A DNA stretch of 64,000 bases from G051132615 sp051132615 (GTDB lineage: Bacteria; Pseudomonadota; Gammaproteobacteria; Burkholderiales; Neisseriaceae), in NCBI RefSeq assembly GCF_051132615.1, contig NZ_CP152375.1:2914001-2978000 (forward strand). The letters are read 5' to 3'. The notes beneath the pieces are model-generated. The model ran no database searches and was not told where the DNA came from. It saw only the letters and a program-made list of their open reading frames with translations. Positions 17,246 through 25,618 of this stretch are shown piece by piece (position 1 is the first letter of the stretch; each line of letters opens with the position of its first letter). Both the position numbers and the translations under genes were made by a program.

Positions 17246-17809
17246 ATGTTACAGCATTCCAGCTCTGATGAAATTATTTTAGCTCACACTCGGACTTGGC
17301 TAGAAAAAGCTATTATTGGTCTCAATTTATGTCCTTTTGCCAAAGCTGTGTATGCTAAAAATCAAGTTAAATTGATTGTTAGTCATGCTCGTCATTTAGA
17401 TGGCTTTTTAGAAGATCTAGATAGAGAACTTTTATTCTTGGCAAATTGTCCACCAGAAGAGACCGATACCAGTTTACTCATTCACCCAAGACTGTTCGAA
17501 GACTTTTTATTGTTTAATGATATGATGGAGCTAGCTGATCAAGCCATTATTGATAATCAACTGGAAGGGGTGATTCAATTAGCGCCTTTTCATCCAGAGT
17601 TTCAATTTGAAGGCACTAATGTGGAAGACATCAGTAACTACACCAATCGTTCTCCCTATCCAACCCTACATTTGATTCGAGAAAGCAGCATTGATAAAGC
17701 TTTAACCACAATGTTGAACCCAGATTCTATATTTGAACGCAATATTGCTTTACTTGAAGAAATGGGGCATGAAGGTTGGGCTACGTTGGGCTTGCCTTCT
17801 TCAAAATAA
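17246..17809 (+). CDS. DUF1415 family protein
   Basis: A 187-residue protein starting at the ATG at 17246. Upstream in-frame TTG codons are less likely because they lie outside family length. It carries the DUF1415 hallmarks: an N-terminal TRTWLEKAIIGLNLCPFAK with its conserved Cys, then TSLLIHPRLFEDFLLFNDM, then VIQLAPFHPEFQFEGT and NYTNRSPYPTLHLIRE. The family is widespread in proteobacteria, soluble, and of unknown biochemical function. A good promoter lies just upstream. No operon partner is evident: the next gene is 158 bases away. Confidence 0.85.
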   Translation: MLQHSSSDEIILAHTRTWLEKAIIGLNLCPFAKAVYAKNQVKLIVSHARHLDGFLEDLDRELLFLANCPPEETDTSLLIHPRLFEDFLLFNDMMELADQAIIDNQLEGVIQLAPFHPEFQFEGTNVEDISNYTNRSPYPTLHLIRESSIDKALTTMLNPDSIFERNIALLEEMGHEGWATLGLPSSK

Positions 17810-17967
17810 ACTCAAACCACTCGTTTTGTAACCTATTTTGGTAATTGATCAATTCAGTGTTGACACAGGTTTTATTGTTGCTTTATTTTCTAGTCTATTG
17901 GTTTTATATATGGCTATTATCGTGTATAAACTATATAAATCTGGATCAACAGCATAAAAGGTGAGAT

Positions 17968-18702
17968 GTGAAAGTATTAATGATTGATGATGATATTGGT
18001 TTAGGCGAAACGATGAAGCCAGTTTTGCAGATGTTTGCAATAAGTCTTGATGTTGCACATTCTTCAGAAGAGGGGCTAGAACAAATAAAACTACATCAAT
18101 ATGATTTGGTGTTACTGGATGTAATGTTGCCACGTATTACGGGTCTGGAAATTTGTCGAACCATCCGTAACTTAACTCCCCCTTTATGCGATATTCCAAT
18201 TATTATGGTATCAGCCAGAACTGATCTGGTTGATAGAGTCGTTGGTTTAGAGACTGGTGCTGACGACTATGTTGCCAAACCCTTTGAACCCCGTGAACTT
18301 ATTGCTCGAATTAATGCCGTTTGCCGACGTCATAATGACTTTAAGCCTAAATCTGTTGTGACAGAGAAAAAAAGTAGTAAATTTATCATGTTTCAAATGA
18401 ATGATGATACTTTGCGTATTGATGTTTCACGTGCCCAAGTGTTCATTAATGATAATTTGCTCGATATTACATCCATGGAGTTTGAAATCTTATTAGCTTT
18501 AAGTAAGACTCCAAGCGATGTACTAAGTCAGGAAGAGTTATTACAGCGATGTAATGGTAATAGTGTTATTTATTCTCGTAGTATAATTGCTCTGATTTAC
18601 CGGCTACGGAACAAAATACGTGAGGCAGGTGCACGAGTAGATTTTATTCGTACTATACGTAGTCGTGGTTATGCCATTGTTGGTTTTGTTGATGAAGTCT
18701 AA
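17968..18702 (+). CDS. OmpR/PhoB-family response regulator
   Basis: A 244-residue regulator starting at GTG, with AAGGTGAGAT ahead. The receiver domain (1-120) has the acidic pocket D7-D8-D9, phospho-acceptor Asp51 in LLDVMLPRITG, Ser82 in VSAR and Lys104 in AKPFEP. The C-terminal winged helix (about 140-240) binds DNA, with SQEELLQRCNGNSV and RTIRSRGYAIVGF as the usual wing region. It lies tail to tail with the histidine kinase gene (87 bases between stops), and the kinase follows the module B transporter genes. The natural inference is that the pair senses an envelope signal and controls module B, though no operator was identified. Confidence 0.92.
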   Translation: MKVLMIDDDIGLGETMKPVLQMFAISLDVAHSSEEGLEQIKLHQYDLVLLDVMLPRITGLEICRTIRNLTPPLCDIPIIMVSARTDLVDRVVGLETGADDYVAKPFEPRELIARINAVCRRHNDFKPKSVVTEKKSSKFIMFQMNDDTLRIDVSRAQVFINDNLLDITSMEFEILLALSKTPSDVLSQEELLQRCNGNSVIYSRSIIALIYRLRNKIREAGARVDFIRTIRSRGYAIVGFVDEV

Positions 18703-18789
18703 AAAATCATATTCCCATTCTAATCCGTATAGAATAAATGCAGTTCAGTTAATAAAACACCATTGATTAACATTTTACCGGTGTTCTAC

Positions 18790-20085
18790 TTATTTAGAAC
18801 TGGGTAAGATAAAGGCCTCAGGAAATATAACCTGTACTGTAGTACCTTTACCTTTGGTACTATCAATTTTTATTTCACCTTTAAGTCCATCAACAATGGT
18901 TTTACAAATGTACAGCCCAAGCCCATAACCACCGGATTCGCGCTGACGCGATTCATCCTCTCTCCAAAAAGGCTCAGTCAAAAAAGGTAGTTGATCTTCA
19001 GCAATACCAATTCCACGATCAGTCACGGAAATGTGTAGTGCGTAGCCTTGTTCCTTAACAAAAATGGTGACGGGTTGGGATTGACCATAAAATACAGCAT
19101 TACCAATCAGATTGCGCATTAACACAACTAACATAACTGAATGACTGTAGAAAAAAGACATATTATGAGTCATCTTAAGTTCAATTAAACTCTTAGTATT
19201 TAATTGCTCTAAAACAATCTCATTAAAAAATTCAGCAACATTAATTTTACTTAAGTTAATTTTATCTTCGCCGGAATGTGTTTTTTCGGTATATAAAATA
19301 GCATCTAAAATACGTTCCACATTAACAATATCACCAAGTATCGCCTGACGTAACGGCTCATCAGTGATTAAATCTTTACGTACTTTTAGGCGAGTCAAGG
19401 GGGTACGTAACTCATGGGGGATTGCCAATAACATATGGCGACGGGCTTCATGAATGCGGTGTAATCGTTGTAACATTGTGTTAAAACTGTCAGCGAGCGT
19501 TTTGTATTCACCATAAGTGCGGTTGAGAGGAATTCGGTAGTTAAGATCACCTTGGTTGGCATGCTTAACTCCTCGGCCCAGCTCAATGAATGGTTTGGTT
19601 AACAAATGAATAGAGTAAAAGTTAAGCAATAAAATGAGTACGATTACGACTGTAATCAAACCAATTATACTAAGAGCCTGAGAGGATAATGAACGACCGA
19701 ATTGTGGTAAGACGATAAAAGTGTGATTTTTATTCACAAACGCTGCAGCTATGTAATTATCATTGTTTGTTATTATTGCTATACCATCAGGGTCACGTAG
19801 TGCTATTTTGAGTAGTGGTTTGTAGGACTCATATTGTGCATCGTTTATTGCATCTTGTGGGATTACAGTGAGTGGCACCCCGTTGATGTTAATTTTAGCT
19901 AACTGTTCAGGTGTTTTATCCATTACTAAATTAGAAAATAATGCTTTCGATAGATAACGTCGAGGATGTTCATCTGCAATGCGCTGTAATGAAAATACTA
20001 GTACAAATACCAGAGCACAGCTTGAAACCAGCGTATTGAGCAATAGCATAGAAAATACAGTTCGTGAAGAGAACCACTTTATCAT
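18790..20085 (-). CDS. Sensor histidine kinase
   Basis: A 431-residue kinase with an N-terminal membrane helix (about 10-33), a periplasmic sensor of about 105 residues, a second helix (about 138-158), HAMP, and a HisKA domain with His224 in AIPHELRTPLTRLKVRKD. The ATPase domain shows N (NLIGNAVFYG), G1 (DRGIGIAEDQ), F (EPFWREDESR) and G2 (GGYGLGLYICKTIV) boxes. It is an EnvZ/CpxA-like two-membrane sensor. The gene lies 109 bases downstream of the module B barrel gene on the same strand, so it may be the last gene of that operon. The cognate regulator gene is on the other strand, converging on it. Confidence 0.92.
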   Translation of the reverse strand: MIKWFSSRTVFSMLLLNTLVSSCALVFVLVFSLQRIADEHPRRYLSKALFSNLVMDKTPEQLAKININGVPLTVIPQDAINDAQYESYKPLLKIALRDPDGIAIITNNDNYIAAAFVNKNHTFIVLPQFGRSLSSQALSIIGLITVVIVLILLLNFYSIHLLTKPFIELGRGVKHANQGDLNYRIPLNRTYGEYKTLADSFNTMLQRLHRIHEARRHMLLAIPHELRTPLTRLKVRKDLITDEPLRQAILGDIVNVERILDAILYTEKTHSGEDKINLSKINVAEFFNEIVLEQLNTKSLIELKMTHNMSFFYSHSVMLVVLMRNLIGNAVFYGQSQPVTIFVKEQGYALHISVTDRGIGIAEDQLPFLTEPFWREDESRQRESGGYGLGLYICKTIVDGLKGEIKIDSTKGKGTTVQVIFPEAFILPSSK

Positions 20086-20194
20086 TAAATTACCTCACCG
20101 CTTTCATCCAGTAGGAGCACCATAAATATGCTGTTACTTTAATTACAGAAATTTATCATATTGCTGTTTTTTATTTTCAGTTGAAGGTATAAAA

Positions 20195-21517
20195 TTAGAT
20201 AGTATAAGTAAATGATAGCATAATGCCCCCCTTACGTCCTGTGCTGCCATAAATCGTATTATGACTGCCAAAATAGTGGTAACCTTGTAGGTTCATACGT
20301 AGGGCAGGCATTACGGGGGTGCTTAATGTTACTTGACTAAAACCACTGCCATCCATAGGGGTGACAGTGGTGATAATAGAAAGATCATTATTTTTCCAAA
20401 AATTATTCCATACCATACGATTAAAAAACTGTTGTTGGGCCAAAGGTTCCTGTTTAATATTGGCAAGTGAAGCTATACTGCGTGCTCTCCAATCACTGTG
20501 TGCAATAGCTCTACGCCATGAGCCAAGTTGGCTTTGCTTTAGCCCCGCCTCATTAAAGTGGTATTCAAGGCTCATTGAAATATCTTTATTGTCTACTAGG
20601 CTTTCTGGTAGTGACCAAGTGACTCCGTTGACAAGTTGGTGATAAAATCGTTGGTTTCCAATATTACTTTGTGCTTCATCGGCAAGGTTTTGTCGTCGTT
20701 GAACAAACCATTCACTGTATAGTACCAGATTGTCTAGCACAGTTAAACTTAGTTCTGTACCCAAACTAGGTTGGGTACTTTGATATAGGGAGCTCACTGT
20801 CAGTGATAGATTGTTCCATGATGCTGGTGATGGAGAGTATTTAATAAAAAAAGCATCTTGGTTATTAGTGCGATCAAGTCCCATACCAATGACCTTGCTA
20901 TTGCTGGCTACAGTTTTTGATTTTACAGGCAAGTTTGGTCGGTAACCAAAGCTTAACACACTGTCGGTATTCAGCCAGACGCCCATTAAAGCAAAAACAC
21001 CAAGACGATCTTCACGTCTATCGGTCGTATCTAAGCTTTCAAAGATCACTTGACTGTTGTTCTTAAACCAATCAGTAGGGTTAAAACCACTGGCGACACC
21101 ATTCCGAATGTTTGTTCGCCCAGCTATCCAATGCCAGTTTTCTGTTGGAGTATAGTTAAGAGCGAGCGATTGAATATCCAAACGAATATTTTTCTCGGCT
21201 TGATAATGTTCACGGCTGTTAATTTGGCTACGTAACCGTGTGTTTAATTCTATGCTTAGAGAATCGCTGATGTTTCCTTGCCCATAGAGACGTGTACTGA
21301 TTCGTCCACTGGCTATGGGGCTATCATGCTCTGCCCAATCAGCCATTGCCTGACTTTTAAGATCCAGACTAAGAGAACCCAATGCTTGAGATGATGAGTC
21401 TGTCACAGATTCGTGTGAGAAACTAGGTAGCGATGGAATGTCATCATTAGCTAGTACATCCTGTATTAATAGAATGGCGCTTAGGCATATAATCAGTTTT
21501 GTCTGGTTCATTGTCAT
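20195..21517 (-). CDS. Outer-membrane beta-barrel-like protein, module B
   Basis: About 440 residues. I take the ATG at 21517, which overlaps the stop of the upstream LolA-like gene (ATGA) and follows GGGAGA at good spacing. It opens directly into a signal peptide (KLIICLSAILLIQDVLA-ND). The mature part is rich in amphipathic strands. LALNYTPTENWHWIAGRTNI and VASGFNPTDWF resemble barrel proteins of the DUF1302 type, in which an 'R.G.A.GFNPTD' stretch is common. It ends in SFTYTI rather than Phe. It is the fourth gene in an ATPase-permease-carrier-barrel series that repeats the order of module A. Confidence 0.7.
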   Translation of the reverse strand: MTMNQTKLIICLSAILLIQDVLANDDIPSLPSFSHESVTDSSSQALGSLSLDLKSQAMADWAEHDSPIASGRISTRLYGQGNISDSLSIELNTRLRSQINSREHYQAEKNIRLDIQSLALNYTPTENWHWIAGRTNIRNGVASGFNPTDWFKNNSQVIFESLDTTDRREDRLGVFALMGVWLNTDSVLSFGYRPNLPVKSKTVASNSKVIGMGLDRTNNQDAFFIKYSPSPASWNNLSLTVSSLYQSTQPSLGTELSLTVLDNLVLYSEWFVQRRQNLADEAQSNIGNQRFYHQLVNGVTWSLPESLVDNKDISMSLEYHFNEAGLKQSQLGSWRRAIAHSDWRARSIASLANIKQEPLAQQQFFNRMVWNNFWKNNDLSIITTVTPMDGSGFSQVTLSTPVMPALRMNLQGYHYFGSHNTIYGSTGRKGGIMLSFTYTI

Positions 21518-22302
21518 TGTTCTCCCTGTGACGTAAAATGGGGAAGCCATTCTTTATTGAACCAAGACAGGGGTAACGTTTTTTTCTGATATTGGCTCAT
21601 TTGCATAAGTGTTATTTTATTTGGGTTGAAACCGTCTCCAATAACGACTTCAGTAGGGCGGATACGATCAAATACCATTTTCCAGTTACGATACCAAGCA
21701 ACTTTTAGTAATTTGCCACTATTACCATAGAATTTTCCTTTTAGTGGACGATCATTTTCTTTATCTACCCAAAGTTCTACCTGTTTATACGGAGCAAATT
21801 CATTTGTCGCTTTGAGTCTTAGTTTCCAGGCTAAACGCGAATTGCGGTCACCATCAGTAATTGTTTCCACTCCCTCTAATACTGCTGAATAATCGAGGGT
21901 AAAGTTAGAGGTAATAACATCACCATTCGAAGCATTACCAAGTAAGCGTTGGCGCGGTGACATACGAACCGATACTTTAGATTTAGGATCATAGAACCAT
22001 AGAATATTATCGTTACGCAATAATAGCTTGCCACGGTCCGTGCTAGGCATATTCATATGTACAATGGTCAAGAATTGCCCAGTACTATTTTGCCGTGAAT
22101 GGGTTGTAACTCGATTTTGATCTGTGAGCTTTTTATTTTCAAATTGCTTTAATGATACATTTACTACAAATGAGGTTTGTGGGTTACGGATCTGATCAGA
22201 GCGCTTGAGTATGTCGTAAGCTTGATCTGCCAATGCTGGTACGTTAACTAACGAAGTCAGTATACAGCTCAATTGTATGAGTTTTTTTGTGAAATTTTGC
22301 AT
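21514..22302 (-). CDS. LolA-like outer-membrane sorting protein, module B
   Basis: A 262-residue exported protein with a signal peptide ending VPALA-DQ. The mature part shares its landmarks with the module A carrier: SDQIRNPQTSF, DRGKLLL, ILWFYDPKSKVSVRMSP and QRLLGNASNGDVITSNF. It belongs to the COG2834 LolA-like group, periplasmic half-barrels that carry hydrophobic ligands. No cysteine pair is seen, unlike in the module A protein. The gene starts 17 bases after the permease stop and overlaps the barrel gene, so translation is probably coupled. Confidence 0.8.
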   Translation of the reverse strand: MQNFTKKLIQLSCILTSLVNVPALADQAYDILKRSDQIRNPQTSFVVNVSLKQFENKKLTDQNRVTTHSRQNSTGQFLTIVHMNMPSTDRGKLLLRNDNILWFYDPKSKVSVRMSPRQRLLGNASNGDVITSNFTLDYSAVLEGVETITDGDRNSRLAWKLRLKATNEFAPYKQVELWVDKENDRPLKGKFYGNSGKLLKVAWYRNWKMVFDRIRPTEVVIGDGFNPNKITLMQMSQYQKKTLPLSWFNKEWLPHFTSQGEQ

Positions 22303-22319
22303 GAGTAATTCTCCTGTTA

Positions 22320-23711
22320 TCAGACGTGATGGATGGCTGAAATAATATTCATTCGTGAAGCTTTATAGGTAGGCCAAATTGCGGCGAATACCGAAAGTGT
22401 GAACAGAAACCCCATAATACTTAGCAGTAGCGGTGGATTTTCTAGAATCATAAGGTTAATTGTAAGAGGCGTTGCATTGCTTGGTGGTGTCCAGCTTAAG
22501 TTCATGTTATTGATTATGGTGCTAACAATCAGTGTAAAGGCAAGGGAAGCAAGAATACCGAACAATCCCATCAGGGCACTTTCAGATAGAAACATCCGCA
22601 TGATGAAACTACGACGGAACCCCATAGCGCGAATGGTGCCTATCTCGTTAACCCGCTCCATGACTGTTAAATTAATTGTATTGGTGATGGTAAAGATGAT
22701 CACAATCCCGAGAAATAGAGAGACCACTCCAAAAATAAAACTAAACATATTGAAAACTCGATCAAAAGAAGGGTCAACTTCATTAAAATGCAATATTTCT
22801 AATGACATGTTGTTGGTATCTAATATTTGTTGAATATGTTGCTTAACTTGCTCAGCTTGGTTAGGGTCATGTATTTGTACTAAAATGACGGTAGAGCGAG
22901 GCTGATCACCATATAGTAACTCACGTGCCAAATCGAAATGTACCATGACATAGGCGTTATCTAAAGAACGTTGTGCTTGTGATTGAGCTTGTTTAACATA
23001 AACGCTCATGATGTTTGGTGCACCTTCAGTGCTTGCGGCTAATAGGTTGAGCTGATGGCCTTTTCTTTTATCTGTCTGTTGATTGAGCTGTGCTTTGTCT
23101 TCAATAGACACGAGATCACTAACATCAATCTGTTCTTCAGAAATTACTTTGGCTTGTAGTCGCGGTGGATCTTCACAATCAACAATATTTAACTGTTTGC
23201 ATAGACCCAGCTGGCGAGCCATCCCCACCCCAACGATAGCCTCATCATGTTGATCTCGGTTTAAACCAGTGGGAGGTGTAGAGACCTTAACATTCCAACC
23301 ATCCCACAGACGCATTTTGTCTGCTTCTTCTGGTTGAATACCCCGTCCAATAAATGTTTTGCTGTTGCCCGTTTCTGTAATTCCTGCAATTCCTGCCAGA
23401 GAAATTTGTGGGGTAATCACTGAAATTTGTCGTTTAAGTTGAGGATCACTTTGGAGTAGGGTAATCACCGCTTGATAGTCGTTGATGGTATAGTTATCTG
23501 GATCAGCTGAACCATATTTTAGGTAACCTTGCTGGTAAATTTGTAGCTGACCTTGATCTTGAATTAATCCCGTTTGTACACCAAAATAAATTGAAGTAAT
23601 AAAACCACCAAAGAGCATCATAGCCAAACCACCAATACCGATAGAAGTGATGGTAATGATGGAGCGATGGCTATTTTTTAACAAATTACGTAGTGCTATC
23701 AACCAAATCAT
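22320..23711 (-). CDS. FtsX/MacB-type ABC permease, module B
   Basis: A 463-residue permease with an N-terminal helix (about 20-42), a periplasmic region of about 280 residues, and three C-terminal helices (about 325-350, 375-400 and 430-450). The coupling motif is TNTINLTVMERVNEIGTIRA. The periplasmic region is longer than in module A and contains a Cys pair (GLCKQLNIVDCEDPP). The start overlaps the ATPase stop (ATGA). The family moves lipoproteins, lipids or amphiphiles out of the inner membrane. The cargo here is unknown. Confidence 0.88.
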   Translation of the reverse strand: MIWLIALRNLLKNSHRSIITITSIGIGGLAMMLFGGFITSIYFGVQTGLIQDQGQLQIYQQGYLKYGSADPDNYTINDYQAVITLLQSDPQLKRQISVITPQISLAGIAGITETGNSKTFIGRGIQPEEADKMRLWDGWNVKVSTPPTGLNRDQHDEAIVGVGMARQLGLCKQLNIVDCEDPPRLQAKVISEEQIDVSDLVSIEDKAQLNQQTDKRKGHQLNLLAASTEGAPNIMSVYVKQAQSQAQRSLDNAYVMVHFDLARELLYGDQPRSTVILVQIHDPNQAEQVKQHIQQILDTNNMSLEILHFNEVDPSFDRVFNMFSFIFGVVSLFLGIVIIFTITNTINLTVMERVNEIGTIRAMGFRRSFIMRMFLSESALMGLFGILASLAFTLIVSTIINNMNLSWTPPSNATPLTINLMILENPPLLLSIMGFLFTLSVFAAIWPTYKASRMNIISAIHHV

Positions 23712-24442
23712 TGAGAGTCTCCTGCATCTTTTAGTTTTCCGTCAACAATATGTATTAATTGACCAGACTTATTAAGCAAATTTTCGTTATGAGTACAAAT
23801 AACAAAACTGGTATCAAACTGACGTCGCATTTCCAACATCAGATGGATGATTTCATTTGATGTTGATGAATCTAAATTGGCTGTTGGCTCATCGGCAATA
23901 ACCAATGCGGGTGTGGTAACCAATGCTCGAGCAATAGCGACCCGTTGTCGTTGGCCACCACTAATTTCACTAAGGCGACGATTAATGTAATCTTTAAGCC
24001 CTACGGACTCCAAATAATATTCGGCTTTCTTTCTGCGTTCATGACGTGAAATATTATGATGTAATAACGGAAACTCAACATTTTCTCTTACAGAAAGAAC
24101 AGGGATAAGGTTGAAAGATTGAAATATAAAACCAATATGTTGGGCACGAAAATCAGCGGCTTGGTTGTCGTTCATGGACAAGACATCTTGACCAAGGATA
24201 GTGATTTGTCCTTCATCGGGTTTATCCAACATTCCTAATATGTTGAGAAAGGTAGACTTACCACTACCTGAAGGGCCATAAACAAAGGTTATTTCTCCTT
24301 TTTGGATGGTACATTTTGCATTTTTTATGGCCGTAAATTGATAACCATCCATATTATATTTTTTTACGACTGCATTGAATATGGCGATATTATTCTCTGC
24401 TGTAGAATGAGTATTATTGGATATATGGTGTATTGAGTTCAT
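23708..24442 (-). CDS. ABC transporter ATPase (LolD/MacB type), module B
   Basis: A 244-residue ATPase: Walker A GPSGSGKST, Q-loop FIFQSFNLIPVLSVREN, signature ISGGQRQRVAIARAL, Walker B LVIADEPTANLD, H-loop CTHN. An N-terminal extension of about 20 polar residues precedes the first strand, so a later start is possible, but no better ATG is in frame before the domain. It is the first gene of the module B operon. The 555-base region upstream to 24997 must hold its promoter. That gap also contains an IS remnant at 24681, and otherwise shows only AT-rich sequence. Confidence 0.9.
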   Translation of the reverse strand: MNSIHHISNNTHSTAENNIAIFNAVVKKYNMDGYQFTAIKNAKCTIQKGEITFVYGPSGSGKSTFLNILGMLDKPDEGQITILGQDVLSMNDNQAADFRAQHIGFIFQSFNLIPVLSVRENVEFPLLHHNISRHERRKKAEYYLESVGLKDYINRRLSEISGGQRQRVAIARALVTTPALVIADEPTANLDSSTSNEIIHLMLEMRRQFDTSFVICTHNENLLNKSGQLIHIVDGKLKDAGDSQ

Positions 24443-24680
24443 CGTGTATTCCTTATTACATGGGAGTTGTTATTAGAAAACACCCTACTAATAAATACAA
24501 TGAATGGCCGGTGGCATAAAATAGAAAAATAAACGATGAATGATATTGATGTGTTTATTTGTTTTAAAGAGTAAATAAAAGTAATATTTCTAGTACATTT
24601 TGTGATTTATTGTTATTTTTATAGATACAAAAGTATGGTCAAATTAATGACCTGAAAAAGTGTCAATTATTGTTCAAAAG

Positions 24681-24824
24681 GGTACTGTCAAGTTAATGGT
24701 TTGATGTTTAATATAATGCCATGAAATCACCAAATATCTATCGTTGCCTTTGTTTTCCACCAGTCATCATCAGCCATTGCGTTTGGTTATAGGTCTGAGT
24801 TTTAGAGACATCTAATTAAAGATG
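24681..24824 (+). mobile_element. IS6-family left-end remnant
   Basis: It begins with the element's terminal sequence GGTACTGTCAAGTTAATGG and continues through a decayed transposase start (ATG at 24721, reading KSPNIYRC) with a small internal deletion after GTTTGGTTATA. Similarity to the intact copy at 28224 fades near 24824. No right end follows. Confidence 0.8.
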
Positions 24825-24997
24825 GTTATCCTAGAAACGAACTGGATAACATGTGTGTTTTTATAATGAAACAAACAAATGTTTATGAATTAATTAGGAA
24901 TATAATGGATTTGATTTTATCATTTTAGCTAGCGAATATATACTATATTATAGTATTATCATAATTAATTAAATGTATTATATTTTTCGTTACTAAA

Positions 24998-25603
24998 ATG
25001 AATTTTTTTAGCAAATACCTGTACCTTATACCCTTAAACATGTTATGCGTGGCTTGTGTACAACCAACTATACACAAAGAGGAGCCTTTCATGCCCACAG
25101 TATCTAGCCTTAAAAATAATGATGAAAATACACTCTCTGCGCAAGAAGCAAGTCAACGCTTTCTAAAATTATTAGAAAAAATTCGTTCAACTGATGAGTT
25201 AACACCAAAGTTAATTGAAGATACGATGGGAACAAAAGGCGTTTCTCGGTTAAATAAACCAAATGACTATGATTTTATAGGGCACTTAAATAATAATAGT
25301 TGGGTCTACCATATAGTTTTGTTCATAGATCCATCATCTGATGATGAAAGGAAAAAACTCTATTTTGAATTTATTCCAACAACAAAAAAGGACTCTTCTC
25401 CACAAACTATAAGCGCAGGCTGTTTTGTTACGCTTGAGTCCTATCACAAGCAATTTTTAGCAAATGGGTTCAGATATCTAGGTGATAGTCAGTATAGGGG
25501 GACAAGTCGTCAATACTCACGAGACAATCTAAATATTTTAGTTCAATATAAAATTCAAAATAATGTTGAGCATGAATGTGTCACTCGTATTGATGTGCGT
25601 TAA
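24998..25603 (+). CDS. Putative lipoprotein, candidate immunity protein
   Basis: A 201-residue protein with an N-terminal hydrophobic segment ending MLCVAC, where Cys20 is a plausible lipidation site although the -3 residue is unusual. The mature part is soluble, with a conserved-looking strand region (DYDFIGHLNNNSWVYHIVLF) and a Cys pair (SAGCFVTL and HECVTRI). It ends 15 bases before a large protein with a peptidase motif and an XVIPCD-like tail. In Xanthomonas-type T4SS loci, effectors are typically paired with an upstream lipoprotein inhibitor, so I infer an immunity role in the periplasm. I do not recognise the family from sequence alone. Confidence 0.55.
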   Translation: MNFFSKYLYLIPLNMLCVACVQPTIHKEEPFMPTVSSLKNNDENTLSAQEASQRFLKLLEKIRSTDELTPKLIEDTMGTKGVSRLNKPNDYDFIGHLNNNSWVYHIVLFIDPSSDDERKKLYFEFIPTTKKDSSPQTISAGCFVTLESYHKQFLANGFRYLGDSQYRGTSRQYSRDNLNILVQYKIQNNVEHECVTRIDVR

Positions 25604-25618
25604 AGGAGATAACTATAT

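Noticed and set aside
18703..18789. A bidirectional terminator between the converging two-component genes
   Set aside because: Only a short ACACC/GGTGT pairing with an 18-base loop is present and no T-run follows, so support is too weak to list.
22399..22833. A 144-codon plus-strand frame opposite the module B permease
   Set aside because: Its composition is that of an antisense reading of membrane helices, and it has no start signal.
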